DNA of 64,000 nt from assembly GCF_023499215.1 (NCBI RefSeq), contig NZ_JAKHSK010000016.1, forward strand, positions 40,406 through 104,405, given 5' to 3'. Under the pieces are notes generated by a model. It was not told the DNA's origin and did no database searches. It saw only the letters and a program-made list of their open reading frames with translations. Both the position numbers and the translations under genes were made by a program. Shown piece by piece: positions 7,939 to 16,226 of the stretch; position 1 is the first letter of the stretch; the number at the start of each line of letters is the position of its first letter. The DNA comes from Zunongwangia pacifica (GTDB lineage: Bacteria > Bacteroidota > Bacteroidia > Flavobacteriales > Flavobacteriaceae).

Positions 7939-9164
7939 GTCTTAGAAAAATTGTCCGACTTTTTGTTGCAAGTCCACTGAACTACCAAAGACAAGCTAAT
8001 GATTATGGCCAAAATGGGTAGGATAGGTACTTTTCCTATGGAAAGGGGAACTCTAAAGGGTCTTTCTTTGTCAGGTGCTTTAAAACGCAGCACAATCAAG
8101 GCAATATTCACGGCTACAAAAACGAGTAACGCCCCTAAAGAAGACATTCCTGCGACAATTTTAATATCCCCCAATAACAAAAATGCCGCTACCGCAGCCA
8201 TAACCACAAGTGTAGTTACCCAGGGTACTTTTTGTGCATTGGTCTTGGTCATAAATTTTGGAAGCTCGCCCACGCTTGCCATACCGAAAAGCAACCTGCT
8301 AATGGAAATAATGCCACTAAAAGCCGCATTGGCCGTAGCAAAAAGTGCCGCAACTGCCAGGGCTACGGGCAACCAGGAATTTAAATTTGAAGCGGCCAGC
8401 GACAATGGGGAATCTACCTTTGCTATTTCTGCGGGGTCACTTATATTGAGTACCGTAAAAGATATTAGTAGGTATATAATTGTGGTAAACACCATTGTCA
8501 ATAAAAATGCCCTCGGAATAGTCTTGCCCGGATTTTTTACCTCGGAACCTAATGCTGCCATATGCTCAAAACCCGTATAAACAAAGAATAAGGTAGCAGT
8601 CGCTGCCAAGGTGCCTGAAAAGGACTCCACTTTAAAAAATTCTGCTTTTGGTGCACCTGTTTCTGAAAGTCCAACGGCAATAAGAATAAACAAACCTAAT
8701 AGTTGAATACTTACCATAACAATATTAGCAGTTGATGATTTTTTGATGCCCGTAATGCTTATCAATGCAAGAACCAGTAGCACGGCATAGCTAACCAGTA
8801 AGGAAGGGATGTTAAAAAAAGTGTTGAAATATCCTGAAAAAGCCAATAAAACTGCGGCAATAGTGGCCGAACTGTGAAATGCAATCGTCCAACCTGTTAG
8901 AAAGGATGGAATGTCGATTTTTGGAAACGCTTTCCGTACAAAAATGAATTCCGCACCGGCATTAGGATAGGTAGAGGACAACTCTGCATAGGACATTGCC
9001 GAGACACTGGCCGCAATGGCTGCAAAAATAAAGCTCAACCAAAGGTCTGTTCCCGCCTGTCCAGCGGCTGCACCAATTACAGTATATATTCCAGCACCAA
9101 CAATGGTACCTACACCATAAAAAGTAAGGCGAAGAGTACCCAGAGATTTTTTTAATTCTGCCAT
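7917..9164 (-). CDS. APC-family amino acid permease, C-terminus replaced by IS3 sequence
   Basis: Membrane transporter of amino acids or amines. The APC N-terminal signature TFYGVGTIVGAGIYTVIG is at residues 12-30, and about 11 hydrophobic segments follow. Native sequence ends at SLSLVVQ near residue 396; the last ~19 residues (from WTCNKK) are read from the IS3 right inverted repeat and the end of orfB on the opposite strand. The final membrane helix is therefore probably lost and the gene may be damaged. It is the last gene of the minus-strand metal/cation block. Substrate unknown. Confidence 0.82.
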   Translation of the reverse strand: MAELKKSLGTLRLTFYGVGTIVGAGIYTVIGAAAGQAGTDLWLSFIFAAIAASVSAMSYAELSSTYPNAGAEFIFVRKAFPKIDIPSFLTGWTIAFHSSATIAAVLLAFSGYFNTFFNIPSLLVSYAVLLVLALISITGIKKSSTANIVMVSIQLLGLFILIAVGLSETGAPKAEFFKVESFSGTLAATATLFFVYTGFEHMAALGSEVKNPGKTIPRAFLLTMVFTTIIYLLISFTVLNISDPAEIAKVDSPLSLAASNLNSWLPVALAVAALFATANAAFSGIISISRLLFGMASVGELPKFMTKTNAQKVPWVTTLVVMAAVAAFLLLGDIKIVAGMSSLGALLVFVAVNIALIVLRFKAPDKERPFRVPLSIGKVPILPILAIIISLSLVVQWTCNKKSDNFSKTYATFLN

Positions 9165-9182
9165 AGTAATATTAGTGGTTTA

Positions 9183-9368
9183 TTATCCATTTCTATCTAA
9201 ATTCCTTTTTTCCATCTCTGCCTTTACGATTCCACGCTCAATCGCCTCTTCTTTTGAACAATTTTTGTTCAAATAGAAATCCGTCGCATATTTTAATGCT
9301 ACTGCTCTAATATTTTCATCCAGCACATTTAGCCTCTCCTGGTAATCCTTAAATAAGTCCTCCTTCAT
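9183..9368 (-). CDS. Small hypothetical protein
   Basis: 61 residues, highly charged and probably helical, with no signal peptide, membrane segment or recognised domain. It lies 4 bases after the cation exchanger and 19 bases before the permease, both on the same strand, so it appears to be part of their operon. The tight spacing is the main support for its being real. Confidence 0.5.
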   Translation of the reverse strand: MKEDLFKDYQERLNVLDENIRAVALKYATDFYLNKNCSKEEAIERGIVKAEMEKRNLDRNG

Positions 9369-9371
9369 TTT

Positions 9372-10370
9372 TTAAAATAGTTTTAGTACAAAAAACACCA
9401 TAGTTAAGAGATATACAATATACGCTGCATCGAAAACGAATATCTGCCATCTGCTGAACCCGTGAAGTTCCTTGCTTTGATGGACAAATACCGAATATAA
9501 AAGTGGCATCAGTCCTACAAAAGCCAGGTTGACCCAGAACAACTGAAAATCTTCGATCGGAGTCGTCACCAGTGCCAAGGGGAAAAATGCCACCGTCATG
9601 GTAACAGCATTATCGGCAATCACGCTCGTGGTTCCCGCGGTCACTTCGCCACCCTTTACCACACTCCATGTTTTAAATATTTCGGGGGCGGTGGTCATTA
9701 TTCCGGTAATAAACAGCCCTCCAACAATTTCGGAAATGTTCAACACCGAAACAATATTTTCCGTAGCCTTAACAATAAAAAAAGCACCCACGGCTATAGC
9801 CATAGCTCCGGCCACTGATAACCACACTTTCTTCTTATCCCACTCCACACTTTCCCCTTTTTTCCTGCCTTTTATAATGGCATGCGTTAAAAAAGCCGCA
9901 TAGGCCGCCAGCATAATCCACCCATCAATGGGTTGTAACCCACGCCAGGCTTTTGGAAGGGTTAATATAGCTACCAAAGAAATGATTGCCAGATAGGGGA
10001 TGGACAATACCGAGACAGAACGCTTGTTCAGGGCCAATAGGTTAGCATCTAAATGTTTTTGATGTTCCTTATTGTTTTTAAATTGCTTTCTGGAAGCGAA
10101 ATAGGCGATGGTCACCATGAGTGGGATGGAAATTATATTGGAACCCAGCAAATTTCCTAATCCAATATCAGATACTCCCCGGGCGGCGCTGGTGATATTT
10201 ATCGCCACTTCAGGACTCGCCGTTACAATAGCAAGGAAAGCCGCTCCTGCAGAAGCGGTAAGCCCCCATTGCTTACGCAGCATTTTTAAAGGTGTTAGGA
10301 GTTGATCAGCACCCCAATGAGCAGCCCAAGCTGCCAATCCCAATACTACTACCCAGAGCCAAACGTTCAT
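9372..10370 (-). CDS. Ca2+/cation antiporter (CaCA, sodium/calcium exchanger family)
   Basis: Inner-membrane exchanger with two homologous alpha-repeats: the first contains AIVTASPEVAINI followed by GNLLGSNII (residues ~48-80), the second GLFITGIMTTAPEIF followed by TTSVIADNAVT (residues ~220-255). These are the ion-binding repeats of the CaCA family, with the acidic residue in TASPE and TAPE. Length 332 matches bacterial YrbG-like members. It sits in a block of ion transporters. The exported ion (Ca2+ or other divalent) is not determined by sequence. Confidence 0.85.
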   Translation of the reverse strand: MNVWLWVVVLGLAAWAAHWGADQLLTPLKMLRKQWGLTASAGAAFLAIVTASPEVAINITSAARGVSDIGLGNLLGSNIISIPLMVTIAYFASRKQFKNNKEHQKHLDANLLALNKRSVSVLSIPYLAIISLVAILTLPKAWRGLQPIDGWIMLAAYAAFLTHAIIKGRKKGESVEWDKKKVWLSVAGAMAIAVGAFFIVKATENIVSVLNISEIVGGLFITGIMTTAPEIFKTWSVVKGGEVTAGTTSVIADNAVTMTVAFFPLALVTTPIEDFQLFWVNLAFVGLMPLLYSVFVHQSKELHGFSRWQIFVFDAAYIVYLLTMVFFVLKLF

Positions 10371-10413
10371 AACTAATCGATTTTTATAATTGTCCTGTTA
10401 CTTTCAGTATATT

Positions 10414-11052
10414 TCAACTTTTTCTTATCCGATATTTTCTGGTCTTTTTTTGTTGGCTTTGAAAGATCAGGAGTAAAATCACTCCCGTGCTAATCCAAAC
10501 ATCTGCGGTATTGAATACAGGGTCGAAAAAAGTAAATTCATTGCCTCCCCATAATGGCAGCCATTCCGGAAGCCTTGTATCAATAATAGGGAAGTACCAC
10601 ATATCCACCACATTGCCATTTAAAAATCCCGCATAACCACCGCCTGAGGGGAATATTTCTGCAATGTTGCGAAGTGCGGGATCACTTTTTTCAAAGATCA
10701 GTCCGTAAAATGCACCGTCCATCAAATTGCCCAATGCACCTGCGTATATAAATGCGGCACAGATTATAAAGACTTTTGCATATCCTTCACGTATCATTTT
10801 TTTGATATAAAAGGTCCCCCAAATAACGGCTACGAAGCGAAATAGTATTAAAACAAATTTGGCCAGATATCCCTCGCCAAATTTAAAGCCCCAGGCCATG
10901 CCGGGATTCTCCAAAAAATGTAAGCGAAACCAATCCAGACCAAACACAAAATATTCCTCGCCATAATAAAAATGGGTCTTCACATAAATCTTTATGGCCT
11001 GGTCTATTACCAACAACAGTAAAATCAATAATGCTACACTACTTTTATTCAT
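10414..11052 (-). CDS. lspA: Lipoprotein signal peptidase (signal peptidase II)
   Basis: Inner-membrane aspartyl protease that removes lipoprotein signal peptides. Family blocks are present in order: VIDQAIK in TM1, the NPGMAWG block (usual NxGxAFG), GALGNLMDG, then the two catalytic aspartates in GNVVDMWYFP and FNTADVWIS. I chose the ATG at 11052 (MNKSSVALL) over one 12 codons upstream, as the hydrophobic first helix starts there. Signal peptidase II genes are known partners of metal-efflux genes (for example PbrC), which fits the adjacent CDF transporter. It is likely an accessory copy. Confidence 0.9.
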   Translation of the reverse strand: MNKSSVALLILLLLVIDQAIKIYVKTHFYYGEEYFVFGLDWFRLHFLENPGMAWGFKFGEGYLAKFVLILFRFVAVIWGTFYIKKMIREGYAKVFIICAAFIYAGALGNLMDGAFYGLIFEKSDPALRNIAEIFPSGGGYAGFLNGNVVDMWYFPIIDTRLPEWLPLWGGNEFTFFDPVFNTADVWISTGVILLLIFQSQQKKTRKYRIRKS

Positions 11053-11097
11053 AATTTCCTTATTGTTGCCCAACGTCTTGTGCAACATATATTTGCA

Positions 11098-11898
11098 TTA
11101 TTTAGATAATTTTAAAATTCTTATGGCACCCCGCATTACAAACGTGAAAACGATGCCGCCAATTACCAAATCGGGCCATTTGCTATCCAGAAAATAGACC
11201 AGCACCCCGGCCAGTATCACCCCGCCGTTTACGATGATATCATTCGACGTAAAAATAGCACTGGCCTGCATATGCGCCTCCTTACTTTTGGCCTTATTTA
11301 TCAACCAAAGCGAAATAAGGTTACCCAGAAGGGCGAAAATGGAAACAATGATCATCAATTGGAAAATTGGTGTTTCACTACTGGTAAAAAACCTTCTTAA
11401 TACCTCTGCAAAACCAAGTGTTGCCAAGGCCATCTGAAAATATCCGCTGAATTTTGCCACCTTCTTTTTTCTGGAAATGGCACCACCTACTGCAAATAAA
11501 CTTAGCGCATATACTATCGAATCTGCCAGCATATCCAACGAATCTGCAATAAGGCCCATAGAAGAAGAGATCCACCCCGTGGTCATTTCGATAATGAAAA
11601 AGCCGAAATTTATCCCAAAGACCCACCAAAGGATTGTTTTCTGTTTGGATTGGTCTTCTATTACGGGAGGATCGGCTTCTTCGGTCCCTTGGAAGGAATC
11701 CCCAAGGTTTAAACCGGCTATTGATATTTGTATATCTTCGATTCCATTCACATGATATACTTCCAATTTCCTGTTGGGAATATCAAAATCCAAATATTTC
11801 ACTTGTGTATAAGCCTCCAACTTCATCCGGATCATCTGTTCTTCTGAAGGACAGTCCATTTGACTTACTATAAAAGTACTTTTGTTCATTTCTCCCAT
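11098..11898 (-). CDS. Cation diffusion facilitator with N-terminal metal-binding-like domain
   Basis: 266 residues. Residues 1-65 form an HMA-like fold (FIVSQMDCPSEEQMIR with a single Cys), followed by membrane helices of a CDF-type Zn/Cd/Co:H+ antiporter. The TM2 metal-site block appears as LIADSLDMLADS, and a second block SNDIIVN lies in the TM5 region. The usual C-terminal cytoplasmic domain is absent, which gives a short protein. It starts one base after the nhaA stop. It likely exports divalent metal from the cytoplasm; exact ion not known. Confidence 0.82.
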   Translation of the reverse strand: MGEMNKSTFIVSQMDCPSEEQMIRMKLEAYTQVKYLDFDIPNRKLEVYHVNGIEDIQISIAGLNLGDSFQGTEEADPPVIEDQSKQKTILWWVFGINFGFFIIEMTTGWISSSMGLIADSLDMLADSIVYALSLFAVGGAISRKKKVAKFSGYFQMALATLGFAEVLRRFFTSSETPIFQLMIIVSIFALLGNLISLWLINKAKSKEAHMQASAIFTSNDIIVNGGVILAGVLVYFLDSKWPDLVIGGIVFTFVMRGAIRILKLSK

Positions 11899-11899
11899 A

Positions 11900-13249
11900 T
11901 CACTTAACTATATTTTTCTTTCCTTTATTGGAAGTTAATAAGAGAATTACCGCACCGCCAATAGCTGCAAGTAATGAAGCTATCAAAATGCTTATTTTCG
12001 AAATTTTAATCAATTCCTGATCATTAAATGCGAGATTGGTAATAAAAAGGGACATGGTAAAGCCAATTCCCGCAATCATACCAATTCCAATTATATGTTT
12101 CCAGTTTAGTGTAATATGTAATTCGGAAACTCCAAGTTTTTGCCCAATCAATGTAAAAATACCAATCCCTGTTACTTTGCCAATTGCTAATCCCAAAAGG
12201 ATCCCCAGCCCTAAAGAACCGGAAACAACCTCAATTAAATTTACATCGAGCTTTACTCCCGCATTCGCGACTGCAAAAATTGGAATGATAAAGAAAGCAT
12301 TGAAATCAACAAGGGAATTTTCCAGTTTGAGCAAAGGAGGCCTTGAATTCTCAGTATCTGTTTTAATGGCTTTTAAAATTATTTGTTGTTTTTTATCCTG
12401 AAGAGGATTTAATTTTTCCAGCTCTGTTTTCTCAAGATTAGTAACGTTTGTGGCAGTCCTTTCTTTTAATATTTTACTGTCTAATTTGGGCACTATTGGA
12501 ATGGTAATGGCAAAAAGTACTCCCGCAATAGTTGGATGGATCCCCGAATTAAGGAAGCAATACCATAAGATGATCCCAATAATAATATACCAAATCAAAT
12601 TTTTGATCCCAGTCCAATTCATTAATAATAATAACCCAAATGCCCCCATGCCCGATCCAAGGTATATCCAGCTCAACTCGTTGCTATAAAACAATGCTAT
12701 CACCAATATGGCACCTATATCGTCAGCAATAGCGAGGGCTATTAAAAATGTTTTTAACTGCCTGGGGACATTTTTTCCCAGTAGGCCAATAATCCCTAGT
12801 GAATATGCGATATCGGTAGCCATAGGGATGCCCCAACCCTTTATATTTTCAGTGCCTAAATTTAGGCTAATAAAAATGAGGGCCGGAACTGCCATACCAC
12901 CTAAAGCTGCCAACAAGGGGGCTGAGGCTTTTTTAATTGAAGATAATTCCCCCACCATAACCTCCCTCTTCAATTCAAGGCCGGCAACCAAAAAGAAAAT
13001 TGCCATTAGGCCATCATTGATCCATTCTTCAATTGTTAGCCCAAAACTAAGATGCTCGGAAAATTCAAAAAGCAATTCATCGCCAAGAAAATGATGATAG
13101 GCACCTGCCCACTGTGAATTAGCTAAAAGAAGGGCAACTATAGTAGCAATTATTAAAAAAATCCCCCCAGCTGTTTCCCTGTCGAGGAACTTTGTTGCCG
13201 TTTCCCTGATATACCCAATAGTGGATTGATTTCGAACTGATTGCCCCAT
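11900..13249 (-). CDS. nhaA: Na+/H+ antiporter NhaA
   Basis: 449 residues with about 12 membrane helices. The ion-binding aspartate pair is D176-D177 in ALAIADDIGAIL, equivalent to D163/D164 of E. coli NhaA, and the helix II segment FFLVAGLELKREVMVGELS is typical. It moves 2 H+ in for 1 Na+ out and would help with salt and pH stress, consistent with a marine host. A 70-residue insertion after the IPIVPKLD segment is hydrophilic. Gene order places it upstream of the CDF gene (1-base gap). Confidence 0.95.
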   Translation of the reverse strand: MGQSVRNQSTIGYIRETATKFLDRETAGGIFLIIATIVALLLANSQWAGAYHHFLGDELLFEFSEHLSFGLTIEEWINDGLMAIFFLVAGLELKREVMVGELSSIKKASAPLLAALGGMAVPALIFISLNLGTENIKGWGIPMATDIAYSLGIIGLLGKNVPRQLKTFLIALAIADDIGAILVIALFYSNELSWIYLGSGMGAFGLLLLMNWTGIKNLIWYIIIGIILWYCFLNSGIHPTIAGVLFAITIPIVPKLDSKILKERTATNVTNLEKTELEKLNPLQDKKQQIILKAIKTDTENSRPPLLKLENSLVDFNAFFIIPIFAVANAGVKLDVNLIEVVSGSLGLGILLGLAIGKVTGIGIFTLIGQKLGVSELHITLNWKHIIGIGMIAGIGFTMSLFITNLAFNDQELIKISKISILIASLLAAIGGAVILLLTSNKGKKNIVK

Positions 13250-13346
13250 TTTATCTTATCTGTTTTTTGAGTTAATTACTTAAACCTTAATATTTCAAAA
13301 AGCTTAGTAGCGTCTTAATTTTTAAGAACTTACTGTTAGGTCAACT

Positions 13347-14756
13347 TTAAATATGCAACGCCCTGTCTTCGGTAGCTGCCAGACAGGCCTCCTTAAAGGT
13401 CTCGGAAAATGTGGGGTGACCGTGTGACATTCTTGCAATATCCTCGGCAGCTGCCCTAAATTCCATCGCTACCACCGCTTCGGTATAACTGTCTGCTATG
13501 CGTGGGCCTATCATATGAACCCCCAATATCTCATCGGTCTGTTTATCTGCGATTACCTTGATAAAACCGTCAGTGTCCATACTTATCTTTGCCCGTGCGT
13601 TTGCCTTAAAAGGGAAAGAGCCTGTTTTTATACTTTTATTGGCCTTTTTCAGTTCTTCTTCCGTCAAGCCTACACCGGCGACCTCAGGCTGGGTGTACAC
13701 GATATTTGGGATAAGCGAATAATTGATATGGGGCTTTTGGCCAACAATCCGTTCGGCTACAAAAACGCCTTCTTCACTGGCTTTATGGGCAAGCATTGCC
13801 CCCCGGATTACATCCCCAATGGCATACACACCCTTGACGTTGGTTTCAAGGTTTTTATCTACCGTTATCTGTCCTTTCTCATTGGTTTCCACTCCTATAT
13901 TTTCAAGCCCTAAACTGGCGGTATATGGCTTTCGGCCAATGGCCATAAGACAGTAATCGCTTTCTAAGCTCATTTCTTCTTTATCGGAAAGGTTTTCCGC
14001 TTTCAATTCTACTTTGCCATCAGTTGCCGTTGCATTGGTTACCTTATGTTCCAAATAAAAATCAATTCCCTGTTTTCTTAGGGAACGGTGCAATTGATGT
14101 CCCAGTGCGCCGTCCATAGTGGCGATAAGGCTATCAAAATATTCTACTATAGAAACCTTTGAACCCAGGCGGGCGAATACGGAACCAATTTCAACACCGA
14201 TAACACCACCGCCAACGACCATTAAATGCTTGGGGATTTCCTGTAGGGCAAGGGCTTCGGTAGAAGAGATGATACGCTTTTTGTCTATTTTAATATTGGG
14301 CAATGAAGCGGGTTTGGACCCTGTGGCAATGATGATTTTATCGGTTGCTATGGTTTCCGTTTTATCTTCTCCCTTAATTTCAATCGTGTTTTTGTCCTTG
14401 ATGGTGCCATGACCTTCATAAACGGTAACCTTGTTCTTTTTCATCAGATAATCAACGCCATTGATGATTTCCTGTACCACATCCTGAACCCTTTGGCTCA
14501 TTTTCAGGATATCGACATTGGCCTCTTTAACATCAATCCCAAATTTTTCGAATTGATGCTTGAGTTTGTAATAATGCTCAGAGGCTTCCAACCAGGCTTT
14601 TGACGGGATACAGCCCACGTTTAGACAGGTGCCGCCCAGGGTGCTGTATCTTTCTACAATGGCTATTTTTAATCCTAATTGGGCGCAACGGATCGCACTT
14701 ACATACCCGCCCGGGCCAGATCCTATTATAGTTACATCAAATTTTTCCATATTCAT
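13347..14756 (-). CDS. lpdA: Dihydrolipoyl dehydrogenase
   Basis: FAD-dependent disulfide oxidoreductase, E3 component of 2-oxoacid dehydrogenase complexes. The FAD dinucleotide fold GSGPGGY is at residues 12-18, the redox disulfide C44/C49 in GGTCLNVGCIPSK, the NAD-binding GGGVIGVEIG near residue 180, the second FAD motif YAIGDV near 315, and the catalytic His-Glu pair in HGHPTFSE near 448. 469 residues is full length. No E1/E2 genes are near, so it is an accessory copy, perhaps for redox protection during metal stress (inference). Confidence 0.95.
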   Translation of the reverse strand: MNMEKFDVTIIGSGPGGYVSAIRCAQLGLKIAIVERYSTLGGTCLNVGCIPSKAWLEASEHYYKLKHQFEKFGIDVKEANVDILKMSQRVQDVVQEIINGVDYLMKKNKVTVYEGHGTIKDKNTIEIKGEDKTETIATDKIIIATGSKPASLPNIKIDKKRIISSTEALALQEIPKHLMVVGGGVIGVEIGSVFARLGSKVSIVEYFDSLIATMDGALGHQLHRSLRKQGIDFYLEHKVTNATATDGKVELKAENLSDKEEMSLESDYCLMAIGRKPYTASLGLENIGVETNEKGQITVDKNLETNVKGVYAIGDVIRGAMLAHKASEEGVFVAERIVGQKPHINYSLIPNIVYTQPEVAGVGLTEEELKKANKSIKTGSFPFKANARAKISMDTDGFIKVIADKQTDEILGVHMIGPRIADSYTEAVVAMEFRAAAEDIARMSHGHPTFSETFKEACLAATEDRALHI

Positions 14757-14840
14757 ATTTTTTTTAAGTTAGTTACGGTGGAAAAAACCTTAAGCTTGAC
14801 CATTGGGGGCTGGGATTCAGGCTTAAGGCGCTCCCACCTA

Positions 14841-15269
14841 TTATTTTTTACTACAATTTTTACATATCCCTTTTAATACCAGGTTCACATCGTTCACCTC
14901 ATACTGGTCTGGCAAACTCTCTTCCGATATTTTATTTGGTAAACAGATTGTTTTCTTACAATCGGTACAATGAAAGTGCATATGTAAATCTGTACTGTGT
15001 TTACCTTTGGCGTTTTCATCGGAAATCGCATATTTTGCAAAAGCAGTTCCATCGTCAATTTGGTGCACCATGCTTTTTTTCTCAAAGAGCTTTATCGCCC
15101 TGTAGAAAGTGGTCTTATTGGCTGTTTTGATATTTTTATTGATGAAGACTTTTTGCATTTCATTTAAACTTACTGCATAAGTTTTCCTTTTGAGGTATTT
15201 GTAAATTTTCAACCTCATTTCAGTGGGACGTATCCCTTTGGACAATAATGTTCTTTCCGTCTTTGTCAT
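14841..15269 (-). CDS. Fur-family transcriptional repressor
   Basis: 142 residues. A winged-helix DNA-binding domain (GIRPTEMRLKIYKYL; NKTTFYRAIKLFE) occupies residues ~10-70, and a metal-binding dimerisation domain has the HMHFHCTDCKKTIC motif plus a C-terminal CKNCSKK pair, so structural zinc is probably held by four cysteines. It is homologous to the second Fur-like gene at 21779. Both keep the form SKGIRPT(E/A)MRL near the start. It stands alone between lpdA and the DUF305 gene; likely targets are the island's own transporter operons (inference). Confidence 0.88.
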   Translation of the reverse strand: MTKTERTLLSKGIRPTEMRLKIYKYLKRKTYAVSLNEMQKVFINKNIKTANKTTFYRAIKLFEKKSMVHQIDDGTAFAKYAISDENAKGKHSTDLHMHFHCTDCKKTICLPNKISEESLPDQYEVNDVNLVLKGICKNCSKK

Positions 15270-15445
15270 TGCAATTTTATCTTAAGTATACGAACCGTCT
15301 TCCAACATTGTGAGTATAACGGTTGCTTAGGACACGCATTATGGAACTGTCCTATACTTAGTGGACAGACACTATATAACGGTTAGTTACTCCATAAAAT
15401 ATTAAATACAATCGATTATAAATTTTCAAGCCTAGGGGGATCTTG

Positions 15446-16009
15446 TTATTCAGTCAGGTTTCGTGTTTCTTCTTCTATCTTACCTTCAAATTTGGGCAAG
15501 GGTCTGTTTGTCCTTTCCTTTTCTGTCTCTACTACACCATTTTCTCTGATATCGTTGATCAGCCATTGCATTTCCATAATTTCCTTACGTTGCGCCTCAA
15601 TAATTTCATCAGCGAGTTTCCTTACCCGTACATCCTTAATCTGAGCACGCTCACTCGTTAAAATAGCAATTGAATGGTGAGGGATCATACCTTCCATGTA
15701 ATCAACACCGGTGACAGTAACCTGACTTCTCACCAATCCTATACCACCGACAATCAATATAATACCCAACCCGATGATCGCTATGTTTGCTCCTCGTTTT
15801 TTATACATATATAGCATAAACAGTAGCATTATAATGATCATAGAACCGACCATGATCAGCGTCATAAAAAACCTTGTTTCACTAAACCAGAAGTGATCAA
15901 TGATCTGGTAAGAGTTGGTGTACATTAAAAAGAACATTGCCACCATTGCGGTAGCAATCATTGCGAAAAATTTACCGTAGTTATTGGCGTTTTTTTGTTT
16001 TTTTTTCAT
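15446..16009 (-). CDS. DUF305 domain membrane protein
   Basis: 187 residues. Three predicted membrane helices (about residues 12-30, 48-68, 75-95) are followed by a DUF305 helical region with the hallmark MIPHHSIAILTSE and later a RKLADEIIEAQRKEI segment. DUF305 proteins accompany copper- and metal-resistance genes; the conserved HH pair may bind metal. The C-terminal tail would face the periplasm. Position between a Fur-like regulator and the P1B-4 ATPase supports a metal-related role, but biochemical function is unknown. Confidence 0.8.
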   Translation of the reverse strand: MKKKQKNANNYGKFFAMIATAMVAMFFLMYTNSYQIIDHFWFSETRFFMTLIMVGSMIIIMLLFMLYMYKKRGANIAIIGLGIILIVGGIGLVRSQVTVTGVDYMEGMIPHHSIAILTSERAQIKDVRVRKLADEIIEAQRKEIMEMQWLINDIRENGVVETEKERTNRPLPKFEGKIEEETRNLTE

Positions 16010-16226
16010 CTTTTTGGTTTTATAAATTAATTGCTATATTCTTAAATAGTTTAAGATCAAAAATCTTATATAATTCCTACTCCCCCACACGGTCTGAATA
16101 TTTATGGATACTAAGGCCTTTAAGAATGATATAATCCTATTTTTCATAATGACCAGTTTCTTAATTATATAAAAGCTGTTAATTCATTTACTCATAGTCA
16201 ATAAAACTGTGATAACTTTTTTATAT

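Larger units (their letters stand above)
6711..7976 (+). mobile_element. IS3-family insertion sequence (IS150-like), 1266 bp
   Basis: Terminal inverted repeats are visible. The left end starts TGGAGTTGC at 6711 and carries TTCGGACATAAA; the right end, read on the other strand from 7976, starts TGGACTTGCAACAAAAAG and carries GTCGGACAATTT. OrfA and OrfB lie between them with a frameshift signal. The bases outside the two ends (AAT AT on the left, CTG AAC on the right) do not match, so no 3-4 bp target duplication is present. The left neighbour is a decapitated DUF6398-like gene and the right neighbour a permease gene whose 3' end is lost, so the element marks a deletion or recombination junction. 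Confidence 0.9.

Noticed and set aside
11570..11580. Another att-like core (CCACCCCG)
   Set aside because: Only 8 bases match, within the CDF coding sequence; no extension on either side.
15300..15400. TATAACGGTT twice and GGACA/TGTCC pairs between Fur-like and DUF305 genes
   Set aside because: Short words in an AT-rich spacer; they could be remnants of a cassette border, but the support is too weak to call.
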